Shown here: positions 1 to 9,078 of the stretch, piece by piece
How the letters are laid out: every line of letters begins with the position of its first letter
Numbering within the stretch: the stretch's first letter is position 1
Assembly (NCBI GenBank): GCA_963677625.2
Contig: CAXXSW010000007.1
Coordinates: 434,001-498,000, forward strand
DNA: 64,000 bases
From: UBA1351 sp963677625
GTDB lineage: Bacteria; Bacillota; Clostridia; Lachnospirales; Vallitaleaceae
Reading direction: 5' to 3'
The notes under the pieces: model-generated
Database searches by the model: none
What the model was told of the DNA's origin: nothing
Seen by the model: the letters and a program-made list of their open reading frames with translations, nothing else
Translations under genes and position numbers: made by a program

Positions 1-947
1 CTAGGAGATAACTGGACTGCAACCATATCATAACTTGTATACCTTTCAATGTTATAAACTGTAACCTCAGATAAATTAGTAAAACTCCCAAAAGCATTAC
101 CTGTTGCAAAATAATTCTGTCTAGTTTCTTTAGCACTATAAGCCTTATCCATAAAAAGCCCCTCGTCATTCCACTGATTCATCCGAACACATAAGTCAAG
201 AAAATATTGAGACTCAAATATATTCTCTATTCTTGTATTTCCTTCAGCTGGATTAATAAGAACACCAATGCTGTTAGTAAGTGGATCCACATCTAATCTA
301 GGAATGATTTTACCTAGATGTGATACAATAATATCCATATCTGGATAACCGGCCTGGACCTTTAAAAGCATGTCATGAAGGTCATCTAAAGTCCTAATTC
401 TCCTCCAATCAATATCTAGTTCCTCAGCAATATCTTTCCTGAAAACAAATCCCAAGGATTTACTTTCAGAGTTTGTTGAGGGTATCCCATAGATTCCACC
501 ATTTATGGAAGTAAGAGTCCATTCTTTTTCATTAATATATTGGTCTAAACTATTCCTGTAAGGTTCAAGAAGAGTGCTCATATCCTTGACAGCTCCAACT
601 TGGACTAAATGCTCAAACTCAGACAATTGAAAAGCTGAAAATAAATCTGGTAAACGATTCATTTGGTAGGCTGTCATAATCTCATTATCGTACTTGTCTA
701 ATCGATAACCGACAATCTTCACATTACATCCTACTTTTTCCCTGGTTATTTCACTGAATGCTTCAGATATTCTTTCAGTTGCTTCCGGGGTATTGACTGT
801 AATCGTGCTAATAATAATTGTAGGAATATCCTTATTTGATAGATCTCTTTTCATACAACCGACGTTTATAAAAGTTCCAATTAATAAAAAGACTGTTATT
901 AACTTATAAGTCAAAAGGTGTCTCTTCTTGTTAGACCTGTTAATCAT
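1..947 (-). CDS. Extracellular solute-binding lipoprotein (partial)
   Basis: The frame is open to the left edge, so the C-terminus is missing. The N-terminus is basic, followed by a hydrophobic stretch ending in a cysteine (INVGC, about residue 31), which suggests a lipoprotein signal. The text after it (an N-terminal beta strand, then VNTPEATERISEAF and LPDLFSA) fits family 1 sugar-type substrate-binding proteins. The ATG at 947 follows AAGGAG with good spacing and overlaps the end of the response-regulator gene by 8 bp, so the two are translationally coupled. The kinase/regulator/binding-protein arrangement is typical of Firmicute sugar-uptake loci in which the lipoprotein feeds a transporter or acts as the sensor partner. 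The ligand cannot be read from sequence. Confidence 0.75.
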   Translation of the reverse strand, partial: MINRSNKKRHLLTYKLITVFLLIGTFINVGCMKRDLSNKDIPTIIISTITVNTPEATERISEAFSEITREKVGCNVKIVGYRLDKYDNEIMTAYQMNRLPDLFSAFQLSEFEHLVQVGAVKDMSTLLEPYRNSLDQYINEKEWTLTSINGGIYGIPSTNSESKSLGFVFRKDIAEELDIDWRRIRTLDDLHDMLLKVQAGYPDMDIIVSHLGKIIPRLDVDPLTNSIGVLINPAEGNTRIENIFESQYFLDLCVRMNQWNDEGLFMDKAYSAKETRQNYFATGNAFGSFTNLSEVTVYNIERYTSYDMVAVQLSP

Positions 948-2529
948 CAAGGTTCTCCTTATCTGAACTTCCTATCCGCTCTTCATTAGGAGTCTTTCCC
1001 ATGACCTTCTTATAGGTATAGGAAAAATGTGGAAAATTAAAGAAACCGACTCTAGTCGATATAATCCTAACAGCAAGTTCCGTATTCCTAAGTAAACTTT
1101 GGGCCTCATTCATCTTTGTTTGAATAACGAACTCCTTAATGGTCATCCCCGTTTCTTTCTTAAAAAGTCTAGTAAGATAGTCTTTATTAAGATGGACATG
1201 TTCAGCCAATTCATCCCTAAAAATAGCTTTATCCAAATGCTGAATGATATAGAGTTTGACTTCTTCCACAACATTATAAGACATATCACTTTTCTTATTC
1301 TTCTCCAAATAATCGATAAAATGATGTATTAACGCTTTCATCTGATCAACATTTTTCATTCCTTCAGAATATATCCGAAAAGATTCCGGTGTAGGGAAGA
1401 TATCTTTGAGAAATCCTTGATCACTTTCTGCAGTATGATAAACCATTTGAAGAAAATCATAGTAAAATTCCTGAAGTAGTTTTCGATTAATAACCCCTGC
1501 ATCCATAAGTTTATCTAAATACTCAAAAGCTTCTTTTTCAACAGATGATGAATATCCTTCTTTTATCAGCTGATACCAGGTTCTCATATTTGGTAGATCT
1601 ATGCGAAAATCTTTTTTATGCATGGAATACCTTTTATAGATTCCCTGTTTTAAAGATACATTATCATCCTTGATAGCATGCAGTTTAATCCACTCTTGTC
1701 TAACTTCCTGAAATTTATCGACTCTACCCAAATAGAAAGACATTTCACAATTAAAAAAGGTTTGATAAAATCGATGGATTGTACTAAGTCTGAATTCAAA
1801 ATCTTGATCGGTAATTTCCTTTTCCGACCAAGCTAGCAATGAGAAAACCGGATAAACCATTGGTGTCATCAATACTTTCATATCTGAAGTATCCAGAACC
1901 TCTTGGGCAATATTATGCATTGAATCAACCATAATATTATTTTCCCAATGCTCAGTGGTTTGCCAACGAACAACCTGGATGAGTACTAGATACATGGATT
2001 TTGGAGATTTTGGCATTCGTTTTCTTTCCTGTAACCGTTGAAATTCTTTGGTAGTAAGACCCTCATTTAAAAAATTCCTTAATGTATTTTTAGCAAAGGT
2101 ATCTTCATGCCTTTTGTAAGTCTTCCCCAACTTTTCAAGTTCTTCCTTCTGCTTATCCCCAAATATTTTATCCTTGACCTTGAGAATACTGGCTTCAATA
2201 CTTTCATAAGAAGCAGGCTGGATGATATAATCAAAGCATCCTAATCTTACTGCTTCCTGGGCATAGGCAAAGTCCTCAAATGCTGAAAGAATAATGCACT
2301 GACAGGAAATCCCTTCATTCTTCACCCATTCCACCAAATCAAGGCCACTTTCTCCCGGCATCTCAATATCACACAACATAATACTAATATCTTCTGAATT
2401 AAGTATTTCTTTTGCCTTTTCAACATTTAATGCTGTTAGTTGAGTATCGATGCCAACCCTATTCCAATTAATACCTTTAAGCATTCCTTGTATTACCCTA
2501 TATTGATCATCGACAATGAGCAGTTTCAT
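940..2529 (-). CDS. Response regulator, receiver plus AraC-type DNA-binding domain (YesN-like)
   Basis: 529 aa. The N-terminal CheY-like receiver (about 1-120) has the acidic pair LIVDDQ and the phospho-acceptor Asp54 in LCDIEMPGESG. The usual Lys of the KP motif is Gln here (YIIQPAS). A long middle domain (about 140-420) of the type found in YesN proteins precedes a C-terminal AraC/XylS double HTH (about 430-520; HLNKDYLTRLFKKETG and GFFNFPHFSYTYKKVMG). Its ATG overlaps the kinase stop codon (ATGA), giving coupling to the upstream kinase. It probably activates a sugar-related operon in response to the kinase at 2526-4271; the target is not visible. Confidence 0.92.
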   Translation of the reverse strand: MKLLIVDDQYRVIQGMLKGINWNRVGIDTQLTALNVEKAKEILNSEDISIMLCDIEMPGESGLDLVEWVKNEGISCQCIILSAFEDFAYAQEAVRLGCFDYIIQPASYESIEASILKVKDKIFGDKQKEELEKLGKTYKRHEDTFAKNTLRNFLNEGLTTKEFQRLQERKRMPKSPKSMYLVLIQVVRWQTTEHWENNIMVDSMHNIAQEVLDTSDMKVLMTPMVYPVFSLLAWSEKEITDQDFEFRLSTIHRFYQTFFNCEMSFYLGRVDKFQEVRQEWIKLHAIKDDNVSLKQGIYKRYSMHKKDFRIDLPNMRTWYQLIKEGYSSSVEKEAFEYLDKLMDAGVINRKLLQEFYYDFLQMVYHTAESDQGFLKDIFPTPESFRIYSEGMKNVDQMKALIHHFIDYLEKNKKSDMSYNVVEEVKLYIIQHLDKAIFRDELAEHVHLNKDYLTRLFKKETGMTIKEFVIQTKMNEAQSLLRNTELAVRIISTRVGFFNFPHFSYTYKKVMGKTPNEERIGSSDKENLDD

Positions 2530-4271
2530 CTTCTAACCTCCCTGTTAATTAGGTTTTTTGTTGCATCACAGTCATGAATAAAAATATCGACATTAGCTCC
2601 ATCATTATTATAGAAATAGATAGAACAATTATTACCATATGTTAGCTTAAGACGCCTTGTAACATTATAAATACCGATATGTCGCTTGGACTTTGCGTCT
2701 ATAATAACCTCTTCATTATTCATCAGGGGCAGTAACTCTTCCGAAAATCCATATCCGTTATCCGAGACATGTATAGCAATAATCCTATTCTGTTTATCAT
2801 TAAGAAGTTTTGCAGTCAAATTAATATAGAGCATTTCATCAGACTTAAGACTATATTTGAAACAATTTTCAACAAATGTAAGGAGACTTATAGGCGGTAT
2901 ATACAAGGTCTCAATATCCACATCATAAGAAATATCTATGACAGCCTTTACCTGTTGGTTAATATTAAAAAGCTCCACATAGTTTTCACAAGCCTCTATC
3001 TCCTTGTCTAAAGTTACTAAATGATGGATGTTTGAAAAATTATAGCGCAAATACTGAGACAAGTGAAGAATACTGGCCTGTATATCTTTAAAATCTCCTG
3101 ACTCAGCCATACCATATAAATTTTTAAGACAATTCAAGTAAAAATGAGGCTTAACTTGAGACTGAAGTTGCTGATACTCCAGCTGTTTTTTCTCAATTTC
3201 TTTCTCATAACTCTCAATTTTCAAGTTAGCTATTTCTTCTACCATAACATTAAAGGTATTCTTAACCTGGGTGAACTCCTTGACTTGATAATCATCTAAC
3301 TGTCTATTTAAATCCCCTTTCCTTATTTGTTCCATTGTAACCACCATGGAAACTAGGGGCTGAACCACAAGATTCCATAAATACACTGATATCAAAGGAA
3401 CAACAAGAAGAATAAGTACAGCCAGGAAAAAAATAATAATAAGGAAACCATCCATTTTGGAAAATAGGATTTCATAGGGCTCAATATATACAACTCTGAT
3501 ATATTGGAGATTATCCTTAATTGCAATATGCTTTTGGGGGCTACCGCTTATTCTATAATCCTCATTTTCCTCAGGCAATAGAATCTGATTCATCCTCAAC
3601 CAATCATTTCCAAAGATAACTTGTTCTTTGTCATCAATAAAAATCATCTGCCCCTTGATGTCGTATTCATTATGTACCATAGAATTCAAACGCTGGAGGT
3701 CAATAAGGGCCAAGCAATATACCTCTTTATACTGTAAAGCTCTGACTAAAAAGTATCGTTTTCCTATTTCCTGATAGAACCACCGACTTGTTTCTATAGA
3801 ACTATCCAGCATACTTGTAATCTTGTCTTCAATAGCCTTCCTATTTTCAATTCTATCTTCCGGCTTCATTTCATAACTTGGATTATCTACCATAGAAAAC
3901 CAATCATTAACAGAACTAAAAAGAATAAGCTGGGATACATCCTGATTCACACTTAAAGTAGAATTGAAATATTGTTCTACTTCATATGCATTCATATAGG
4001 CTGCATTATCTGATAGTTTTATAGACATCTTATGAAAATTCTCATCATTACTTGAAAGATCAACTAGAGAATGTTCAATAAAATTCATTTTGGATACCAT
4101 CGTGCTACTTAAAACATGAATCTTTCTTTCTGCTCCTTCAAAAGCACTCTTCTCAAGACCATCTACAACATACTTAGTATATATAATCAACAATATGGCT
4201 ACCGGTACAAGTATCCACAAAAGAAGACTAGGAATAAGCCTCCTTAATGATCGTGTTTTTTTTAGCTTCAT
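2526..4271 (-). CDS. Sensor histidine kinase, LytS/YesM-type
   Basis: About 581 aa from the ATG at 4271, which has GGGAG upstream; a longer frame from 4307 has no ribosome site. Order: N-terminal membrane helix (IPSLLLWILVPVAILLIIY), a roughly 240-residue extracellular sensor, a second membrane helix (FLIIIFFLAVLILLVVPLI), HAMP-like linker, coiled coil, then a His_kinase domain with the phospho-acceptor histidine in QVKPHFYLNCLKNL. The C-terminal ATPase domain has an N box (FVENCFKYSLK) and a G box (VSDNGYGF). Family knowledge: such kinases pair with AraC-type regulators and sense extracellular sugars or peptides. The overlapping regulator gene is its evident partner. Confidence 0.92.
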   Translation of the reverse strand: MKLKKTRSLRRLIPSLLLWILVPVAILLIIYTKYVVDGLEKSAFEGAERKIHVLSSTMVSKMNFIEHSLVDLSSNDENFHKMSIKLSDNAAYMNAYEVEQYFNSTLSVNQDVSQLILFSSVNDWFSMVDNPSYEMKPEDRIENRKAIEDKITSMLDSSIETSRWFYQEIGKRYFLVRALQYKEVYCLALIDLQRLNSMVHNEYDIKGQMIFIDDKEQVIFGNDWLRMNQILLPEENEDYRISGSPQKHIAIKDNLQYIRVVYIEPYEILFSKMDGFLIIIFFLAVLILLVVPLISVYLWNLVVQPLVSMVVTMEQIRKGDLNRQLDDYQVKEFTQVKNTFNVMVEEIANLKIESYEKEIEKKQLEYQQLQSQVKPHFYLNCLKNLYGMAESGDFKDIQASILHLSQYLRYNFSNIHHLVTLDKEIEACENYVELFNINQQVKAVIDISYDVDIETLYIPPISLLTFVENCFKYSLKSDEMLYINLTAKLLNDKQNRIIAIHVSDNGYGFSEELLPLMNNEEVIIDAKSKRHIGIYNVTRRLKLTYGNNCSIYFYNNDGANVDIFIHDCDATKNLINREVRR

Positions 4272-4561
4272 AGATAATCTCCCAATTGTTGAATGACAGT
4301 AAAGCATTTCTATTTCATTATAGACAGAGTTCTACATAAGTTCAACACTTCATATGATTAGCATTGATTTAAATGAATTTACGATTTAATGTAGTTCACA
4401 TATTTGTAATTCATGTCATCTGCTACTTAAAAAACAGGACGTTCTTTTTATTCATAATGTAGCTCCTTTTCATTTTTTCGATACTTAATGTCTTTATTTC
4501 ATATTGTCCATTACAAATGTTTACTTTAATATATATTTATTACAAAGAAACGAGGTTATTC

Positions 4562-5050
4562 ATGAAAAATCAATATCAAGTTCACACCACAAAGTTCATT
4601 ATTTATTCCATACTCCTTTTAACTTTTTTACCTTTAGGAATATATCTCTTTATCTTAGGTTATCCTATACATGGAGCCATTTCTACCATTATTAGTCTCT
4701 ACTACGGTATCCATGGATTTAAAAACGGCGCTACCATTCAAGTCAACGAGTCCGGAATTAAGTACTGTTTATTTGGCTTATACCGGACCTCTCTGTCATG
4801 GAGCCAAATTTCTGAAGTCGGTCTTGTTGGTATAAATCCATTTAATAAAAGAAAACCGGAAAAAACCGGAGCACTGTATATATACTTTTCAAAAGAAAAA
4901 TTATGTGAAGAAGACCGTTTCAATCTGATACTGAAATGGCCTCCTTACAAACTCATGTACGTCAGCCACACTCCAGAACGTTTAGAAGTTATTCAAGCCT
5001 ACTGGAGCAATACCATTGAGACCTATAATATTGGAAATCTCATGTTTTAA
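4562..5050 (+). CDS. Small membrane protein of unknown function
   Basis: 162 aa from the ATG at 4562, preceded by GAGG; an upstream in-frame start at 4517 lacks a ribosome site. Two adjacent hydrophobic helices (about residues 10-50, IIYSILLLTFLPLGIYLFIL then a second) are followed by a soluble domain of about 110 residues. That domain has alternating beta-strand text (IKYCLFGLYRTSLSWSQISEV), reminiscent of the two-helix plus PH-like layout of many small bacterial membrane proteins. It is monocistronic, divergent from the kinase operon and convergent with the peptide-transporter operon. The 161 bp after it hold only a weak inverted repeat (tccggc/gccgga, 5080-5106) without a T-run. No function is proposed. 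Confidence 0.6.
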   Translation: MKNQYQVHTTKFIIYSILLLTFLPLGIYLFILGYPIHGAISTIISLYYGIHGFKNGATIQVNESGIKYCLFGLYRTSLSWSQISEVGLVGINPFNKRKPEKTGALYIYFSKEKLCEEDRFNLILKWPPYKLMYVSHTPERLEVIQAYWSNTIETYNIGNLMF

Positions 5051-5211
5051 GTTATCAAAGCTAACTGGATATTATGGGGTCCGGCTAGTCTCTAGCACAG
5101 GCCGGAGCTTTCCACCTTTCATCACTATCAAAGTTACACTTAGTGAGTGTCTTAAAGTTTTGTGTCAACCTTATAGCTTTTTTCTCCATATCCTTCAGAG
5201 ATCTACCCATT

Positions 5212-6162
5212 CTAACTAATCTCATGAATGCGAACACAGGACACAAAATGATTTGGTGTTATCTCTTCTTGAATCTGCCTTTTTTGACAAACCTCAGTAG
5301 CATGCTTGCACCTTGGCGCAAAGCGGCATCCCTCTTTTGGATTAATCGGTGAACTTATTTCGCCTTTCAAGATTTCACGACTATTAACTTTATGTATATC
5401 CGGTGAAGGTATCGCTGACAAAAGCGCCTTAGTGTATGGATGACGAGGATTCCTAAAGAGTTCCTTGGAAGAACACTTCTCCACAACCTGACCTAAATAC
5501 ATAACACAAATATCATCAGATATATGACGGACAACTGACAAATCATGAGTAACAAACATATATGTCAACCCCTTTTGTCTCTGTAGCTTTTTTAAAAGGT
5601 TCAATACCTGGGCTTGGATTGAAACATCCAAAGCTGATACAGGTTCATCACAAACAATAAATTCAGGATCTAGTGCCAATGCTCGTGCTATGCCTATTCT
5701 TTGTCTTCTTCCACCATCTAATTCATGGGGATATGCATTTCTCAATCGATTGTCCAAACCAACAGAATCCATTAATTCTAAAGTTTTTTCTTCTATCTCT
5801 TTTTTCTTATACTTTTTTGATACTATAAGAGGTTCACAGATTGTCGCCTCAACAGTTTTTCTAGGATCCAAAGATGAATATGGATCCTGAAAAATAATCT
5901 GCATTTTTTCTCTAACTTTCTTTAATTCAGAAGCCCTTAGGTTGGTTATATCTTCACCATTAAGAATGATTTGGCCGTCAGTACTGTCATGAAGATGAAT
6001 AATTGTTCTTCCAAGAGTAGATTTACCACATCCGGATTCACCAACAACTCCTAGTGTCTTCCCTTTTTCAATTGTAAATGAAACATCATCTACTGCATGA
6101 AGCATTCCTCTAGGTGTGTGAAAATGTTTTTTAAGACCTTTTACTTCTATAACTGGTTTCAT
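5212..6162 (-). CDS. Oligopeptide/dipeptide ABC transporter ATP-binding protein (OppF/DppF type)
   Basis: 316 aa from the ATG at 6162, which follows GGAGG and overlaps the stop of the upstream ATPase (ATGA). Walker A is GESGCGKST, the signature is LDGGRRQRIGIA (a variant common in this subfamily instead of LSGGQ), Walker B is FIVCDEPVSALD, and the H-loop is FVTHDLSVVRHI. The C-terminal oligo_HPY extension has the Cys pattern CRFAPRCKHATEVC found in OppD/F proteins. It is the last gene of the five-gene operon and should form the nucleotide-binding heterodimer with the product of 6159-7169. Confidence 0.95.
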   Translation of the reverse strand: MKPVIEVKGLKKHFHTPRGMLHAVDDVSFTIEKGKTLGVVGESGCGKSTLGRTIIHLHDSTDGQIILNGEDITNLRASELKKVREKMQIIFQDPYSSLDPRKTVEATICEPLIVSKKYKKKEIEEKTLELMDSVGLDNRLRNAYPHELDGGRRQRIGIARALALDPEFIVCDEPVSALDVSIQAQVLNLLKKLQRQKGLTYMFVTHDLSVVRHISDDICVMYLGQVVEKCSSKELFRNPRHPYTKALLSAIPSPDIHKVNSREILKGEISSPINPKEGCRFAPRCKHATEVCQKRQIQEEITPNHFVSCVRIHEIS

Positions 6163-7169
6163 GCTTCTTCCTCCATTTTCAGTACTATATTGATGCGTCC
6201 ACACCTACATTCATGACCGTCAGGTGTCTGATGAATAGATATAGTCCCTTGTCTGCATGAATCATCTGCATATTTACACCGTGGATGAAAACTACATCCT
6301 TCAGGTAGTTCAGCCGGATTTGGTGGCAATCCATCAATAGGGTTAAGCCACTCTTCATCCTCATTCATATTAGGTATGGCTCCAAATAAGCCGATAGTAT
6401 ATGGATGAGTGGGATGGGTAAATATTTGTTCTTTGCTCCCGTACTCAACAATTTCACCTGCATAAATAACTGCAACCGTATCACAAGTTGTTGCAACAAC
6501 ACCCATATCATGGGTAACCAAAAGCATAGCAGTATTATACTTATTCTTAAGCTCACCGATTAAATCAAGGACCTGTGCCTGAATAGTTACATCCAGAGCT
6601 GTAGTTGGTTCATCAGCTAAAAGAAGATCAGGATTACATGCCAAGGCTATTGCAATAATAACTCTTTGCTTCATACCACCTGAAAATTGATGAGGATATT
6701 CGTAAAAACGATCAGAGGGAATCCCAACCATTTCAAGCATCGTCTTTGCCTTTGCTCTAAGCTCTTCCCTACTCCCCTTATTATGCAAGCGAATTACTTC
6801 TTCAATCTGTTCCCCAATCCTTTGAACCGGGTTCAAAGCAGTCATAGGATCTTGAAAAATCATGGAAATATTGTTACCTCTTATTTTCATCATTTCAGCC
6901 TCTGCCACAGACAATAGTTCTCTTCCCTCAAGTTTAATTTCCCCACTTTTAATAGTGGCACCAACATCTGGAAGAATACGGAGAACAGAGCGACAAATAG
7001 TAGTTTTGCCGGCACCTGTTTCACCTACCAAACCAAGGGTTTTTCCTTTTTCTAGGACCAAAGAAACTCCATTAACCGCCTGTACGATTTGGCCATTGGA
7101 CTTATATTCGACAGTAAGATCTTTGATTTCAAGAAATACATTGTTGTTTTTATGTGAATTACTACCCAT
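6159..7169 (-). CDS. Oligopeptide/dipeptide ABC transporter ATP-binding protein (OppD/DppD type)
   Basis: 336 aa with Walker A GETGAGKTT, Q-loop region FQDPMTALNPV, signature FSGGMKQRVIIAIAL, Walker B LLLADEPTTALDVT and H-loop LVTHDMGVVATT. The C-terminal oligo_HPY domain carries the cysteine cluster CSFHPRCKYADDSC. The start has GGAG 9 nt upstream. It lies 11 bp after the permease gene and overlaps the next ATPase by 4 bp. Membrane-peripheral; it energises peptide uptake through the permeases encoded just upstream. Confidence 0.95.
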   Translation of the reverse strand: MGSNSHKNNNVFLEIKDLTVEYKSNGQIVQAVNGVSLVLEKGKTLGLVGETGAGKTTICRSVLRILPDVGATIKSGEIKLEGRELLSVAEAEMMKIRGNNISMIFQDPMTALNPVQRIGEQIEEVIRLHNKGSREELRAKAKTMLEMVGIPSDRFYEYPHQFSGGMKQRVIIAIALACNPDLLLADEPTTALDVTIQAQVLDLIGELKNKYNTAMLLVTHDMGVVATTCDTVAVIYAGEIVEYGSKEQIFTHPTHPYTIGLFGAIPNMNEDEEWLNPIDGLPPNPAELPEGCSFHPRCKYADDSCRQGTISIHQTPDGHECRCGRINIVLKMEEEA

Positions 7170-7180
7170 TGATTTACTCC

Positions 7181-8071
7181 TTAATTTTTCAGTTTTGGAT
7201 CTAATGCATCCCTAAGCCCATCCCCAAAGAGATTAAGGGCTAACACAGTTGTTGCAATTGCAAGTCCTGGGAAAATAACCATATGAGGTGACTCGCGAAT
7301 AAACTGACGTGCTCCTGATAACATTGCACCCCATTCAGGTATAGGTGGTTGAACTCCAAGTCCGATAAAGCTCAAACTTGCAGCGATTGTGATAACACGA
7401 GCAACACCCATCGTTGCCTGTACAATATTTGGCGAAAATGAATTAGGAATCAAATGATGAACAATGATTCTAAATTTACTGCAATTAATAGATACAGCCG
7501 CTTCAATGTACTCATTTTGTCTTTGTTTTAACATCTGTCCTCTTAACATACGTGCAGCTCCGGGTAAACCATTAACAGACAAGGCTAAAATAGTATTTAT
7601 ATATCCCGGTCCCAGTACAGCTGAGATTACGATTGTTAAAAGAAGTGGTGGTAAAGACTGGATAATATCCAACATCCTCATAATTAAGTTGTCGATCTTA
7701 CCTCCAAAAAAACCAGCTATTGAACCTATCGCCATACCCATACTAGTACTTATAGTAACAGCTATCAGTCCGAGAGTAAGAGAATACCTACTACCATACA
7801 TAACTCGACTCAGAATATCTCTACCAAGCTCATCAGTTCCGAACCAGTGCTGGAAAGATGGACCCTGCTGCATAACAGTCATATCCATTAAATCATATTT
7901 ATATGGGGAAATTATAGGTGCTAAAATTGCAATAATAATCTCAAGGGAGAATATGATTAGACCAATAACTGCCAATTTGTTTTTTACCAACTGTTGCATG
8001 ACAGCAGCAAGCTCATTTTTCTTTTTATTCCCTGCTAGATTCAAGGAAGCGATATTTGTGTTACTAGGCAT
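7181..8071 (-). CDS. Oligopeptide/dipeptide ABC transporter permease (OppC/DppC type)
   Basis: 296 aa. It has the N-terminal OppC_N helix (LAVIGLIIFSLEIIIAILAP) with the typical FGTDELGRDILSRVMYGSR motif, then five more membrane segments. The EAA loop is near NEYIEAAVSINCSKFRIIVHH. The start overlaps the upstream permease by 8 bp. The product should form the translocation pore with the OppB-type protein. Confidence 0.94.
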   Translation of the reverse strand: MPSNTNIASLNLAGNKKKNELAAVMQQLVKNKLAVIGLIIFSLEIIIAILAPIISPYKYDLMDMTVMQQGPSFQHWFGTDELGRDILSRVMYGSRYSLTLGLIAVTISTSMGMAIGSIAGFFGGKIDNLIMRMLDIIQSLPPLLLTIVISAVLGPGYINTILALSVNGLPGAARMLRGQMLKQRQNEYIEAAVSINCSKFRIIVHHLIPNSFSPNIVQATMGVARVITIAASLSFIGLGVQPPIPEWGAMLSGARQFIRESPHMVIFPGLAIATTVLALNLFGDGLRDALDPKLKN

Positions 8072-9026
8072 GACTCATCACCTTCTTCCTTTTTTTACCA
8101 GCATATTGCGCCTTGATTCGGGGATCAACCGCAGCATACATTAAGTCAACACCTAACATGCACAAGCTAAAAGCTATAGCTAAGAAGATTGAGCCGATTT
8201 GCACTACCGGATAATCCCTATTATTGACTGCACCAATAATCAAGGTTCCCATACCTGGAATCGCAAAAATTGTTTCAAGAACTAGGGTTCCACCTAGCAT
8301 TTTCCCAAAAATAGTACCAGCCATTGTTATAATTGGAATTAAGGCATTCTTGAGAGCATGTTTTGTGATAACACGTGATTCAGGAACCCCTTTAGACCTT
8401 GCTGTAATAATATAGTCAGCTCTTATAACATCCAGCATGCTGGATCTGGTTTGTCGTGCACTTGCTGCTATCCCATTTGTTGCCCCGGCCATAGCAGGAA
8501 GAATATAATATTCCAAACCGCCAATTCCCATAGCAGGTAGCCATTCTAGTTTAACCGAAAAAAGGATAACCAATAAAAGGGCAAGCCAGAAACTTGGAAT
8601 AGAGACCCCTGCGAGAGCAACCGCCATACTAAAGTTGTCCTGCCATTTATTCTGATGAACAGCTGCTGTGACACCTAGCGGAATTCCGATTCCAAATGCA
8701 ATAATCATCATAAATATAGTCAGTGTCATCGTTCTAGGTAAACGTTCCATAATAGAATCACGAATACTAACACCTGTTTGCCAGGATTCTCCAAAATCAA
8801 AATAAATAAAAGTATCTATCATGAAATTCGAAAGTCGGGTTAAATAAGGATCGTTTAATCCTAATTCTTCTCTTTTGGCAGACAAGTCTTCCTCTGTGGC
8901 TGTGGACCCTAAAATAATCTCTTCTGGCTTTCCCGGTGTGAAACTCATAAGAGAAAATACAATCACAGCCACACCAGCGATAATGGGGATCATCCATAAT
9001 AATCTGTGTATTATATATCTTGTCAT
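8064..9026 (-). CDS. Oligopeptide/dipeptide ABC transporter permease (OppB/DppB type)
   Basis: 320 aa from the ATG at 9026, which follows AAGGAG; the longer frame from 9137 runs back through the intergenic hairpin and has no ribosome site. The start MTRYIIHRLLWMIP is the classic OppB N-terminus. FTPGKPEEIILG and DFGESWQTGVSI fit the periplasm-facing domain, and six membrane helices are visible. The EAA loop is RADYIITARSKGVPESRVITKHALKNA in part. It pairs with the OppC-type protein. Confidence 0.95.
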   Translation of the reverse strand: MTRYIIHRLLWMIPIIAGVAVIVFSLMSFTPGKPEEIILGSTATEEDLSAKREELGLNDPYLTRLSNFMIDTFIYFDFGESWQTGVSIRDSIMERLPRTMTLTIFMMIIAFGIGIPLGVTAAVHQNKWQDNFSMAVALAGVSIPSFWLALLLVILFSVKLEWLPAMGIGGLEYYILPAMAGATNGIAASARQTRSSMLDVIRADYIITARSKGVPESRVITKHALKNALIPIITMAGTIFGKMLGGTLVLETIFAIPGMGTLIIGAVNNRDYPVVQIGSIFLAIAFSLCMLGVDLMYAAVDPRIKAQYAGKKRKKVMSHA

Positions 9027-9044
9027 GTTTAACTCCTTAAGAAA

Positions 9045-9069
9045 GCTACGGCTATTATCGAGCCGTAGC
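9045..9069 (-). promoter_or_regulatory. Intergenic hairpin between binding-protein gene and permease genes
   Basis: A perfect 9-bp stem (gctacggct/agccgtagc) with a 7-nt loop, 9 bp after the binding-protein stop codon. On the transcribed strand it is followed only by TTTCTTAAGGAG, not a full T-run. It is therefore more likely an attenuating or 3'-protecting hairpin, which would leave the abundant binding protein in excess over the membrane parts. Confidence 0.6.
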
Positions 9070-9078
9070 AGACAATTT

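Noticed and set aside
7464..8144. 226-residue plus-strand frame opposite the OppC-type permease
   Set aside because: Shadow frame: the minus strand encodes a clear permease with matching operon overlaps.
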